A DNA stretch of 27,014 nucleotides, from assembly GCA_016185955.1 (NCBI GenBank), contig JACPMQ010000003.1:1-27014 (forward strand), given 5' to 3'. The notes under the pieces were generated by a model. It searched no databases. It was given only the letters and a program-made list of their open reading frames with translations, and was not told the origin of the DNA. Origin of the DNA: Candidatus Woesearchaeota archaeon. Lineage in GTDB: Archaea; Nanobdellota; Nanobdellia; Woesearchaeales; GW2011-AR4. Positions 15,405 to 21,941 of the stretch are shown piece after piece. A program made the position numbers and the translations under genes. Position 1 is the stretch's first letter, and each line of letters opens with the position of its first letter.

Positions 15405-16400
15405 ATGCAAGTTCAAGCTTACATCAATGGAATACTGCCAAGATCCGATTTTGCCTTGGAAACAGGAAGCGCATTGCTGAAAGGCCGTGAAACAAAAGAA
15501 AATTTTGAAAGGATTCTGGAAAAGGAAACACAAAATCTTATCAGCATACAGGAAACTTCCGGGCTTAATTATATAACTGACGGGCAATTATTTTGGCATG
15601 ATTTTTTAAGGCCCATAGCTCAGGCTTTATCTTTGCATTCTGAAAACAGCAATGCTGATGAAAATCCGGTAACAAGGCAGATTTATACAAATACTTTTTA
15701 CAGAAAGCCTTTAATCCTGCAAAAGATAAAAAATCCAAAAAAGCCTTTAATTAGCAAAGATTTTTTTGATATTATTCCAAAAAACAAAAGAAAGGCAATA
15801 TTGCCAAGCCCATTTTCATTGGTTTACCTTTCTGATGGAATGCACCGCAATGAGAATGGAACTTTAAACGAAGATGTTTTTGCAGAGCTTTTAGTGGACG
15901 CTGCATTAGCCTTAAATGAAGAAGCCAAAAGATTGGAAAAGGACAGTGATGTTTCTTTCATCCAATTTAATGAGCCATGCATGTGCTATGCCAATGAAGC
16001 TGAAAATTTTTTTGATGATATAAACAATGCCTTAGAGGCAGCTGTTAATGGCTTAAAGGCAATAACAAGCTTGCATCTCTATAATGGCGATGCTTCAAAA
16101 TTTTTTCCGCAAATTTTAAAATTTCCAGTTAAGAGAATAGGCATTGATGCATACAGCACTGATTTGAGCAAATTTGCTAATAATAGCTTTAAAAAATTTT
16201 TAGAGCTTGGAATTGTCAATTCAAAAAACTCTTTGATTGAGGAGCCTGAGGCAATTGCTGAATATGGAAAGCAAGTTTTAAAAAAAATAAATCCAGAAGG
16301 GCTTGCTTTAGTTCCTAACAGGCCATTAGAGCTTGTGCCTCAGCACATAGCAATTGAAAAAATCAAAAGCCTTGCAAAAGGGGCTGAATTATTAAATTAA
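15405..16400 (+). CDS. MetE-like protein without zinc ligands (N-terminal-domain type)
   Basis: This 331-aa TIM-barrel protein resembles the methionine synthase MetE fold: ITDGQLFWHDFLRPI near residue 57, IQFNEPC near 186, SLHLYNGD near 223, and a VPNRPLELVP near the end. In catalytic MetE, zinc is held by HxC, a Glu and a Cys before GLRTR. Here the HxC position reads HLY and the last Cys is absent. It probably corresponds to the MetE N-terminal half made as a separate subunit, working with the next gene 30 bp downstream. AGAGGT lies 8 nt before the ATG, and TTTTTATAAACC near 15312 is a likely TATA box. Confidence 0.8.
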   Translation: MQVQAYINGILPRSDFALETGSALLKGRETKENFERILEKETQNLISIQETSGLNYITDGQLFWHDFLRPIAQALSLHSENSNADENPVTRQIYTNTFYRKPLILQKIKNPKKPLISKDFFDIIPKNKRKAILPSPFSLVYLSDGMHRNENGTLNEDVFAELLVDAALALNEEAKRLEKDSDVSFIQFNEPCMCYANEAENFFDDINNALEAAVNGLKAITSLHLYNGDASKFFPQILKFPVKRIGIDAYSTDLSKFANNSFKKFLELGIVNSKNSLIEEPEAIAEYGKQVLKKINPEGLALVPNRPLELVPQHIAIEKIKSLAKGAELLN

Positions 16401-16430
16401 AAAAATAAAAAAAGTATAGTAAACAATAAA

Positions 16431-17606
16431 ATGAATCTGCCGTTATTCCCGACACAGGAAATTGGAAGCTTGCAAAAGCCTTCATGGCGCGTAAAAGGGC
16501 TTTCAGGAAAAGCAAATGAGCAAGACATTAAAGAGCTTAAAGAATGGTATGCAAAATTAAAATTGCATGACAGAATTTCTGATACTGTTGATGTCATTAA
16601 TCAAATAAAGAATGAAAAAAACAAGGCTGAGCTTTTTGAATTAAAGAAAAAATTAAGGGAAGAATCGCAGATATTTGCATTAAAATTTCTTGAACAGGCT
16701 GGATTAGACATAATTTATGATGGCGAGCAAACAAGAGTGGAAATGTACGAAGATCCGATAACAGACATCAACGGCTTTGGGTTTAAGGGGCTTGTAAGGT
16801 CATTTGATGTCATGAAATACAGAAAAGCAGCGTGCATTGCAGAGCCTTTATTTAAAGTGCCTTACCACTTAGATGAATTTCTTTTTTTGAAAGATAAAAC
16901 AAAACATGAGCTAAAGGTTCCTATCACAGGAGCTTATACTTTGGCTGAATGGTCTTACAATGAGTTTTATGGCAAAAGGGATTTAAAAAATCTGGATATT
17001 TTTTCATTGTTTGGCTCTGAAAAGCTTGACAGGGGAGAAATGGCTTTAGCGCTTGCAAAAAATGTTATAAGGCCCAATATAAAGGCATTGGTTGACAAAG
17101 GCGCAAAATGGGTGCAGATAGACGAGCCTGCTGCAACCACTTATCCTGATGAAGTCGGTTTAGTTGTTGAAACATTTAATGAGTCAGTAAAAGGGCTTAA
17201 TGTCAAAGCGAGCATTCATATGTGCTTCAGCGATTATAAAGTTTTTTTCCCTGCAATACTTGAAATGAAAAACTGCTATCAGTATGCGTGGGAATTTGCA
17301 AATGCCGACACAAATAAACTAGGAATAGACAGCAAAACAAGGACTGGCTATAAAGTGCTGGAGCTTTTTAAGGAATATGATGTTCCTGGAATCATAGGTC
17401 TTGGTGTCTTAAACGTGCATACAGACAGTATAGAGCCAGCAGAATTAGTCAGAGACAGAATATTATATGCATCAAAAGTTTTAGGAAATGAAAAGATATA
17501 TGTTAATCCTGACTGCGGGCTTAGGACAAGAAAGCTCGACATTGCATTTTCCAAGCTTAAAAGCATGGCAGAGGGCGCTGAACTGGCAAGAGAGGTTTGT
17601 AAATGA
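16431..17606 (+). CDS. Core MetE, cobalamin-independent methionine synthase (catalytic)
   Basis: This 391-aa protein is the catalytic MetE barrel: FPTQEIGSLQKPSWR at the N terminus, IIYDGEQTRVEMYE, VQIDEPA near 224, SIHMCFSDY (zinc His and Cys, near 260), AWEFANAD (likely zinc Glu), and VNPDCGLRTRK (zinc Cys, near 362). The enzyme methylates homocysteine to methionine using a methyl donor. Core MetE proteins of archaea lack the fused N-terminal domain and may use a donor other than methyltetrahydrofolate-polyglutamate. It forms an apparent operon with the MetE-like gene upstream, and the MetF-like gene follows after the foldback repeat. Confidence 0.88.
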   Translation: MNLPLFPTQEIGSLQKPSWRVKGLSGKANEQDIKELKEWYAKLKLHDRISDTVDVINQIKNEKNKAELFELKKKLREESQIFALKFLEQAGLDIIYDGEQTRVEMYEDPITDINGFGFKGLVRSFDVMKYRKAACIAEPLFKVPYHLDEFLFLKDKTKHELKVPITGAYTLAEWSYNEFYGKRDLKNLDIFSLFGSEKLDRGEMALALAKNVIRPNIKALVDKGAKWVQIDEPAATTYPDEVGLVVETFNESVKGLNVKASIHMCFSDYKVFFPAILEMKNCYQYAWEFANADTNKLGIDSKTRTGYKVLELFKEYDVPGIIGLGVLNVHTDSIEPAELVRDRILYASKVLGNEKIYVNPDCGLRTRKLDIAFSKLKSMAEGAELAREVCK

Positions 17607-17611
17607 ATAGT

Positions 17612-17866
17612 GTTCGTCAATTAATTAATTAAAGCCAAAGCGGTGGCGTATGCCGCCTTTATGCTGGCATTATCACGCTACAAAATCACAGAGGTCAGGG
17701 GGATGTCCCTACGGGGCTTGACCGTTACTGCACGTTAAACAGCAAATGCCAGCTGGCGGCATGGCGAAGGGCGGATTTTTACCATGCGAAGTGTGGTAAA
17801 AATCCGACGTGAGCCGAGCCACCGCTTTGGCTTTTGTGTCAAACAAAACAAAATTAATTGACAAAC
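17612..17866. repeat. 255-bp GC-rich foldback element
   Basis: The outer arms are GTTCGTCAATTAATT (17612-17626) and, on the other side, AATTAATTGACAAAC (17852-17866). Next inward is a perfect pair GCCAAAGCGGTGGC (17634-17647) and GCCACCGCTTTGGC (17818-17831). Inside are a 13-bp hairpin, CGGATTTTTACCA and its complement (17772-17784 and 17794-17806), an interrupted ATGCCGCC/GCTGGCATT inverted pair, and a GGTCA/TGACC hairpin. It fills the whole gap between metE and the MetF-like gene. It is much richer in GC than its surroundings. It could be a repeat element or a structured RNA; the AAAGCGGTGGC piece is shared with 21307-21319, which favours a repeat. Confidence 0.75.
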
Positions 17867-17893
17867 TTAAATAAACACCAAAAATTAATATCC

Positions 17894-18769
17894 ATGGTAA
17901 ACCAAAAACTTATTTTTGAGGTAATACCCCCAATAAAAACTGCGTCTGAAAGCTATATTAGCAAGCTTATAGGCAGAATAGTTGATGCTGTAAATAAAAT
18001 AAAACAGATAAATATTATTAATATCCCAGAAATTGTGGACGAGAATCATGTTGGAAAACCCTATTATAGAAATGTAGATACAAGAAAATTTGGTGCAATT
18101 TTAAGGGATAAGTGCAAGAAAGATATGATTGTAAATACTGTGGTGGTGCATCATGAGCCAAAAAACAGATTTGAGGAATGGCTGGAAGAAAGCATTAATG
18201 ATTACGGCATAAAAAATTATGTGTTCGTGGGCGCAAAAATAAACACAATTAATTATCCAGGACCAAGCATTGCTGAGGCTAATTCTATAGCAAGAAAAAA
18301 AGGAATAAACTTCGGCAATATATTTATACCGAACAGGGAAAATGAAGCAGAGCGCTTGATAAATAAAACGCTGCATGGATGCAATTTTTTTACAAGCCAA
18401 GTTTTATTTGAAGCGGATTCTGCAATTGATGTTTTAAAGGAGTATATTCAAAAATGCGATGAGCGGAATATAAACCCCTCAAGAGTTTATTTGAGTTTTG
18501 CGCCTTTGTCTTCTGTTGAGGATATTCATTTTATTAAGTGGCTTGGCGCAGAGATAAGTGAAAAAACGGAAAAAAAACTTAAGAATAGGGACATTGAATA
18601 TATAGGAAGCGCTTCAATTAATCATATTAAAGAAGTTGCGCAAAAAATCTTTAATGGAAGCTTTAATAAAAAACTTTCTTTAGGATTGAATATTGAATAT
18701 GTAATGCTCCATAACCTTGAGCTCTCAAAAGAATTGATAAGTGGATTGTTGGATTTGAAACTCAGCTAA
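17894..18769 (+). CDS. MetF-like methylenetetrahydrofolate (or analogue) reductase
   Basis: This 291-aa protein begins with LIFEVIPPIKTASESY, the FEViPP pattern of the MetF TIM barrel, followed by ISKLIGRIVDAVNKI, VNTVVVHHEPKNRFEEWLEE and YVFVGAKINTINYPGPS. MetF makes the methyl donor used by methionine synthase, so the position after the metE pair fits. It is close to the family but diverged, and the cofactor (tetrahydrofolate or a pterin analogue) is unclear. ATG 17894 is used; the TTG at 17858 lies inside the right arm of the foldback element. Its end overlaps the convergent coiled-coil gene by 8 bp. Confidence 0.78.
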   Translation: MVNQKLIFEVIPPIKTASESYISKLIGRIVDAVNKIKQINIINIPEIVDENHVGKPYYRNVDTRKFGAILRDKCKKDMIVNTVVVHHEPKNRFEEWLEESINDYGIKNYVFVGAKINTINYPGPSIAEANSIARKKGINFGNIFIPNRENEAERLINKTLHGCNFFTSQVLFEADSAIDVLKEYIQKCDERNINPSRVYLSFAPLSSVEDIHFIKWLGAEISEKTEKKLKNRDIEYIGSASINHIKEVAQKIFNGSFNKKLSLGLNIEYVMLHNLELSKELISGLLDLKLS

Positions 18770-19016
18770 TATTTTCTTTGCGCTCTCTTTTCATTTTCTG
18801 AAGGCTCACTACCTGTATTAATTTCAATGCGTTAATTTCCTGCTTTAGCTCTTCTATTTCATCTTTAAGCTCATAAATTAGCTCATAGTTGTGCTGGGTA
18901 TTTTCAGTATTTTCGTTTACAACGCTTGGCAAATCAGAAAAAGCTGTAAACTCCTTTCTTATTTGCTTAATCCAAGCATCCACATTGTCCTTAAATACCC
19001 TAAATTCCTGTTCCAT
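18762..19016 (-). CDS. Small coiled-coil protein
   Basis: This 84-aa protein (MEQEFRVFKDNVDAW onward) has a heptad-like stretch, LIYELKDEIEELKQEINALK, then a basic tail (KMKRERKENIS). It looks like a helical, probably coiled-coil protein. Use of ATG 19016 avoids the TTG at 19028. No family recognised. It is convergent with and overlaps the MetF-like gene by 8 bp. Confidence 0.55.
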   Translation of the reverse strand: MEQEFRVFKDNVDAWIKQIRKEFTAFSDLPSVVNENTENTQHNYELIYELKDEIEELKQEINALKLIQVVSLQKMKRERKENIS

Positions 19017-19038
19017 TTTAAAGCGCAAAATTAAAGCA

Positions 19039-19123
19039 CAAAAGAGGCTATGATATTATAGTTAAGAGGTCATTACATTAAGTGTGTTTGTCCTCGCTAG
19101 TAATATCGTTTAAGCCTCTTTTG
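19039..19123. repeat. Long stem-loop in an intergenic region
   Basis: AAAAGAGGCT (from about 19042) pairs with AGCCTCTTTT (about 19112-19121), and the helix continues inward through ATGATATTA and TAATATCGT with mismatches; the loop is about 35 nt. It lies upstream of the tRNA-Arg. It could be a repeat remnant or a small structured RNA. Confidence 0.5.
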
Positions 19124-19264
19124 ACGTAAACTATTTTTATAAACTAGTATACAAATGCGTATATTACTGATATTTAAATCTTTCGAATTAAATGCAGTCT
19201 GGAAAATACATTTCTTATAATACTAAATAAATTTATAAACTTCAAGCAAATTTTTTCTTTAATT

Positions 19265-19384
19265 GGGCCAGTAGCTCAGCTTGGATAGAGCGACAGCCTT
19301 CTACCATGCTGGGATGTAAGCTGAGAAGTTTTTAACCAAATTGCTTCGCTTAAAAGGTCGGGGGTTCAAATCCTCCCTGGCCCG
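19265..19384 (+). tRNA. tRNA-Arg(TCT) with about 45 nt of intervening sequence, two introns proposed
   Basis: The acceptor arms GGGCCAG and CTGGCCC pair fully, the D arm is GCTC-AGCTTGGATA-GAGC, and the T arm has GGGGG-TTCAAAT-CCTCC. The anticodon TCT lies in CTTCTA (19298-19303). The discriminator is G and CCA is not encoded. An exact bulge-helix-bulge can be drawn with AAGC/GCTT as the 4-bp helix, bulges TGA and AAA, and GAAG/CTTC inside: this removes 19324-19353. A further 15 nt (19304-19318) would be a canonical 37/38 intron. The spliced tRNA would be 75 nt with an ACAGC/GCTGA anticodon stem (one A-A mismatch). The first intron's fold is weaker. Confidence 0.85.
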
Positions 19385-19416
19385 CTTTATTCTCTGCAAT
19401 CCAAAAAGGGGAAAAT

Positions 19417-20118
19417 ATGAAAGAAAGTGGCAAACAAAATTTTAAAAGGGCATATCACATTGCTTTGGTGTTAGATGGCAATCGCCGCTATGCCAAAAAG
19501 GCAGGCATTCCGAAGCTTAAGGGGCATGAAAAAGGATTTAATAAGATAAGGGAACTGTTAGAGTGGTGCATAGAACTTGGCATTAATGAAATCACGCTGT
19601 ACTGCTTCTCCATAGACAATTTTAAAAGGGACAAGGAAGAGATTGATTACCTATTTGATCTGTTCAGGAAAAAAATTAAGGGGTTCAAAAAAGATAAAAT
19701 AATACATGGCAATAAAGTAAAAATAAGTTTTATTGGAAGGCTTTCAATGCTTCCAGAGGACATGCAAAAGGCAATGAAAGAGCTTATGGAAATGACAAAA
19801 AACTATGAAGGATACAAGCTAAATTTGGCAATGGCTTATGGCGCAAGATGCGAGATTGTTGATTCTTTTAAAAAAATTATGAGCAAAGGCATTAAGGAAA
19901 TTGATGAAGAAGTTATTAAGCAAAACCTTTACTTATCTGATGATGTTGACATATTAATAAGGCCAGGCGGAGAAAAAAGGATAAGCGATTTTCTTTTGTG
20001 GCAGATTTCCTATACTGAGCTTTTTTTTATCGATAAGCTATGGCCGGAATTCACAAAAGAGGATTTAATAGCATGCGTTGAAGACTTCAAAAAGCGCGAA
20101 AGAAGGTTTGGAAGGTAA
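19417..20118 (+). CDS. uppS: Cis-prenyltransferase (undecaprenyl/polyprenyl diphosphate synthase)
   Basis: This 233-aa protein shows the UppS signature: HIALVLDGNRRYAKK near residue 15 (catalytic Asp), LKGHEKGFNKIRELLEWC, LYCFSIDNFKR, and near the end RPGGEKRISDFLLWQISYTELFF, then RRFGR. It condenses isopentenyl diphosphates into the long cis-prenyl carrier; in archaea this is the dolichol-type carrier for glycan transfer. Length and motifs are normal and it looks intact. It lies 33 bp after the tRNA-Arg. Confidence 0.93.
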   Translation: MKESGKQNFKRAYHIALVLDGNRRYAKKAGIPKLKGHEKGFNKIRELLEWCIELGINEITLYCFSIDNFKRDKEEIDYLFDLFRKKIKGFKKDKIIHGNKVKISFIGRLSMLPEDMQKAMKELMEMTKNYEGYKLNLAMAYGARCEIVDSFKKIMSKGIKEIDEEVIKQNLYLSDDVDILIRPGGEKRISDFLLWQISYTELFFIDKLWPEFTKEDLIACVEDFKKRERRFGR

Positions 20119-20135
20119 GGCAACATCCATCAGTG

Positions 20136-20215
20136 TAAAAATTCCGCTGTCCGAAACTAATAGTTTGTCATTGCAAAACACTAAAAAATCTGCAAAGCAG
20201 ATTTTTTAGTGTTTT
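20136..20215. repeat. Composite repeat with terminator-like hairpin
   Basis: A half-unit TAAAAATTCCGCTGT (from about 20138) is followed by GTCATTGC and a perfect hairpin with 19-bp arms (20175-20193 and 20197-20215), AAAACACTAAAAAATCTGC and its complement. The same order of parts occurs at 21322-21427. The hairpin lies between two convergent genes and would serve as a terminator for both. Confidence 0.75.
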
Positions 20216-20218
20216 CCA

Positions 20219-20623
20219 TTACAACCCCAAATTCCTGTCAATTTCTTCTGCCATTTTTCTTAAATCTTCGCAAGTTCTCCTTAAATCCCTTTCAACCTCG
20301 CCTATCAATTCCCTTAATGTTGAAACTCTTAAAATGTAGCCTTTATTATGGTGCAGCACTATTCCAGATTCCAACAGCTTATTAATATGATGGATTACTG
20401 TGCCTCTGCTTAATGAAAGCCTGTAAGCCAATTCATCGCTTGATAAAGGCTGATTTCTTTTTGCATTTTTTATCATCTCAATAAAAACACGAAAACAGCT
20501 CTTGTCCTTGTCTCTTAAGTTAAAAAGCCCTAAAGAGCTGCCTAACCATTGCAATTCTTGGTTTATATTGCTTTGCGCAGGCTTTCTTATGTTGATTATT
20601 GTAATTTTTTGCAAATGCGCCAT
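20219..20623 (-). CDS. Winged helix-turn-helix regulator, candidate heat-shock repressor
   Basis: This 134-aa protein has an ArsR/HrcA-like winged helix in its middle (LSSDELAYRLSLSRGTVIHHINKLLESGIVLHHNKGYILR, residues about 59-98), a charged helical C terminus (LIGEVERDLRRTCEDLRKMA) and a hydrophobic-basic N-terminal part (KITIINIRKPAQ). It is divergent from grpE, and a palindrome lies in the shared upstream region. This context suggests control of the Hsp70 block; it is not a close match to a named family I recognise. Confidence 0.75.
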   Translation of the reverse strand: MAHLQKITIINIRKPAQSNINQELQWLGSSLGLFNLRDKDKSCFRVFIEMIKNAKRNQPLSSDELAYRLSLSRGTVIHHINKLLESGIVLHHNKGYILRVSTLRELIGEVERDLRRTCEDLRKMAEEIDRNLGL

Positions 20624-20701
20624 ATTCTAAATACAATAGTGCTTCTACTTTATTAACTTTTTTATTCCATTTTGGATTATTTATATGCTCTAAAATACAA
20701 A

Positions 20702-20752
20702 AATTTAAATATTAGTTGATATTACCACATTTCTGTTGACTTTAAATCAACA
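20702..20752 (+). promoter_or_regulatory. grpE promoter with palindromic operator
   Basis: A TATA-like TTTAAATATT (about 20704-20713) is followed by a perfect inverted repeat, TGTTGA-N7-TCAACA (20734-20752), at the expected transcription start; another half-site GTTGAT lies at 20715-20720. The ATG of grpE follows 8 nt after the palindrome. The layout suits a repressor that blocks the start site. Confidence 0.6.
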
Positions 20753-20760
20753 AAATTAAA

Positions 20761-21282
20761 ATGGAAACAGAAGCAAAAAAGAACGAAAGCTTTGAAAAAT
20801 TAAAGGAAAAAACATTAAAAATATCTAAAAAAGAGTCCATTGCAGAACTTACAGAATCATTGCAAAGACTGCAGGCAGAATTTGAAAACTACAAAAAAAG
20901 AATTGAGAAAGAAAGTGAGCAATTTTTAAAATATGCAAAAGCAGAGCTTATCCAAAAAATATTGCCCATATTAGACACTTTTGAAATTGCCTTAAAGAAC
21001 ACAAATGACAGGGAAAAATTTGTAAAAGGCATGGAAATGGTTTATGCACAGCTTTATTCAGTTTTGCAAACAGAAGGGCTGAAGCCAATAGATGCTTTAG
21101 GGAAAAAATTTAATCCTTATTTGCACGAAGTTATGCTAAAGCAGAAATCTGACAAGGAAAGTGATATTGTTTTGGAAGAACTGCAAAAGGGGTATATGCT
21201 GAATGATAAAATCCTAAGGCACAGCAAAGTAAAGATTAGCGAGCACGCAAAAGAAGAGAGTAAAAGCAAGGATGGCAGTTGA
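20761..21282 (+). CDS. grpE: GrpE, nucleotide exchange factor of DnaK
   Basis: This 173-aa protein has a long N-terminal coiled coil (ELTESLQRLQAEFENYKKRI), then LPILDTFEIALKN, the KGMEMVYAQLYSVLQTEGLKPI segment, and GKKFNPYLHEVMLKQ, all typical of GrpE. It releases ADP from DnaK. It opens the block that also holds dnaK and dnaJ and sits next to the candidate operator. Confidence 0.93.
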   Translation: METEAKKNESFEKLKEKTLKISKKESIAELTESLQRLQAEFENYKKRIEKESEQFLKYAKAELIQKILPILDTFEIALKNTNDREKFVKGMEMVYAQLYSVLQTEGLKPIDALGKKFNPYLHEVMLKQKSDKESDIVLEELQKGYMLNDKILRHSKVKISEHAKEESKSKDGS

Positions 21283-21306
21283 TAATAGGCATCTACAAAA
21301 AGTAAA

Positions 21307-21427
21307 TCAAAGCGGTGGCTCATAAAAATTCCGCTGTTGCAAACAGCGGAATTTTTATCAGCGCATTTTACGTGGTTTCGTCATTGCGAAAAACTAAAAA
21401 TCTGCTTTGCAGATTTTTAGTTTTTCG
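21307..21427. repeat. Composite repeat with two perfect hairpins
   Basis: It begins with CAAAGCGGTGGCT, also found in the 17612-17866 element. A hairpin with 17-bp arms follows (21322-21338 and 21342-21358), ATAAAAATTCCGCTGTT and its complement. Then TCATTGC and a hairpin with 19-bp arms (21387-21405 and 21409-21427), whose core AAAAATCTGC matches the repeat at 20136. It lies between grpE and the YkgJ-like gene and could end transcription after grpE. Confidence 0.8.
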
Positions 21428-21440
21428 GAGGCATGTTTTA

Positions 21441-21923
21441 TTGGAAAAACCAAATGCAACAGAAGATAATGTAACACTCACAAAAAATACCCCGTTGAGC
21501 GATATTTTAAACATTACACATGCATGCAAATGCAATTCATGCAGCACAGGATGCAAATACGGCAGCGGCTTTTTGGTTGAAGAAGATATAGCAAAAATCG
21601 CAAATTTTTTAGGAGTTACAGAAAAGGCATTGAAAGAAAATTTTTTGGAGGAAGTTCGCAAATTCAACACAAAAAGATTCAGGCCCAAAATATTAAGGAA
21701 TGGAAAGCAATACGGCAAATGCATATTTTTTGATGAAAGCATCGGATGCAAAATACATGAAGTAAAGCCATTGGAATGCAAAATTTCAATGGGATGCAAG
21801 CCTTATGGAGAGCAGCTAAGCTTATGGTTCATGCTGAATTATTTTGTAAATGCTAATGATGCAGAAAGCATGAGAGAGTATGCAACTTACTTAAAAGTTG
21901 GTGGAAAAACTTTGAAGGAATAA
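21441..21923 (+). CDS. YkgJ-family Cys-cluster (zinc/iron-chelating) protein
   Basis: This 160-aa protein has the YkgJ-like Cys pattern: ACKCNSCSTGCKYGSG (residues about 28-43), then GKCIFFDESIGCKIHEVKPLECKI and MGCKPYG. These usually bind zinc or an iron centre; the exact role is not known. TTG 21441 is chosen because a GGAGG ribosome-binding site lies 9 nt upstream; the ORF extends further into the repeat region but those codons are repeat sequence. It lies between grpE and dnaK, separated from dnaK by 18 bp. Confidence 0.75.
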   Translation: MEKPNATEDNVTLTKNTPLSDILNITHACKCNSCSTGCKYGSGFLVEEDIAKIANFLGVTEKALKENFLEEVRKFNTKRFRPKILRNGKQYGKCIFFDESIGCKIHEVKPLECKISMGCKPYGEQLSLWFMLNYFVNANDAESMREYATYLKVGGKTLKE

Positions 21924-21941
21924 TACCAAAGGTGATTAACA

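Noticed and set aside
17612..17866. SRP RNA or RNase P RNA in the GC-rich element
   Set aside because: I could not find the conserved core motifs of either RNA, and parts of the sequence recur elsewhere.
19304..19353. tRNA-Lys(TTT) reading of the interrupted tRNA at 19265
   Set aside because: The TTTTTAA stretch cannot be given a 5-bp anticodon stem, whereas TCT follows directly on the D arm at the correct distance.
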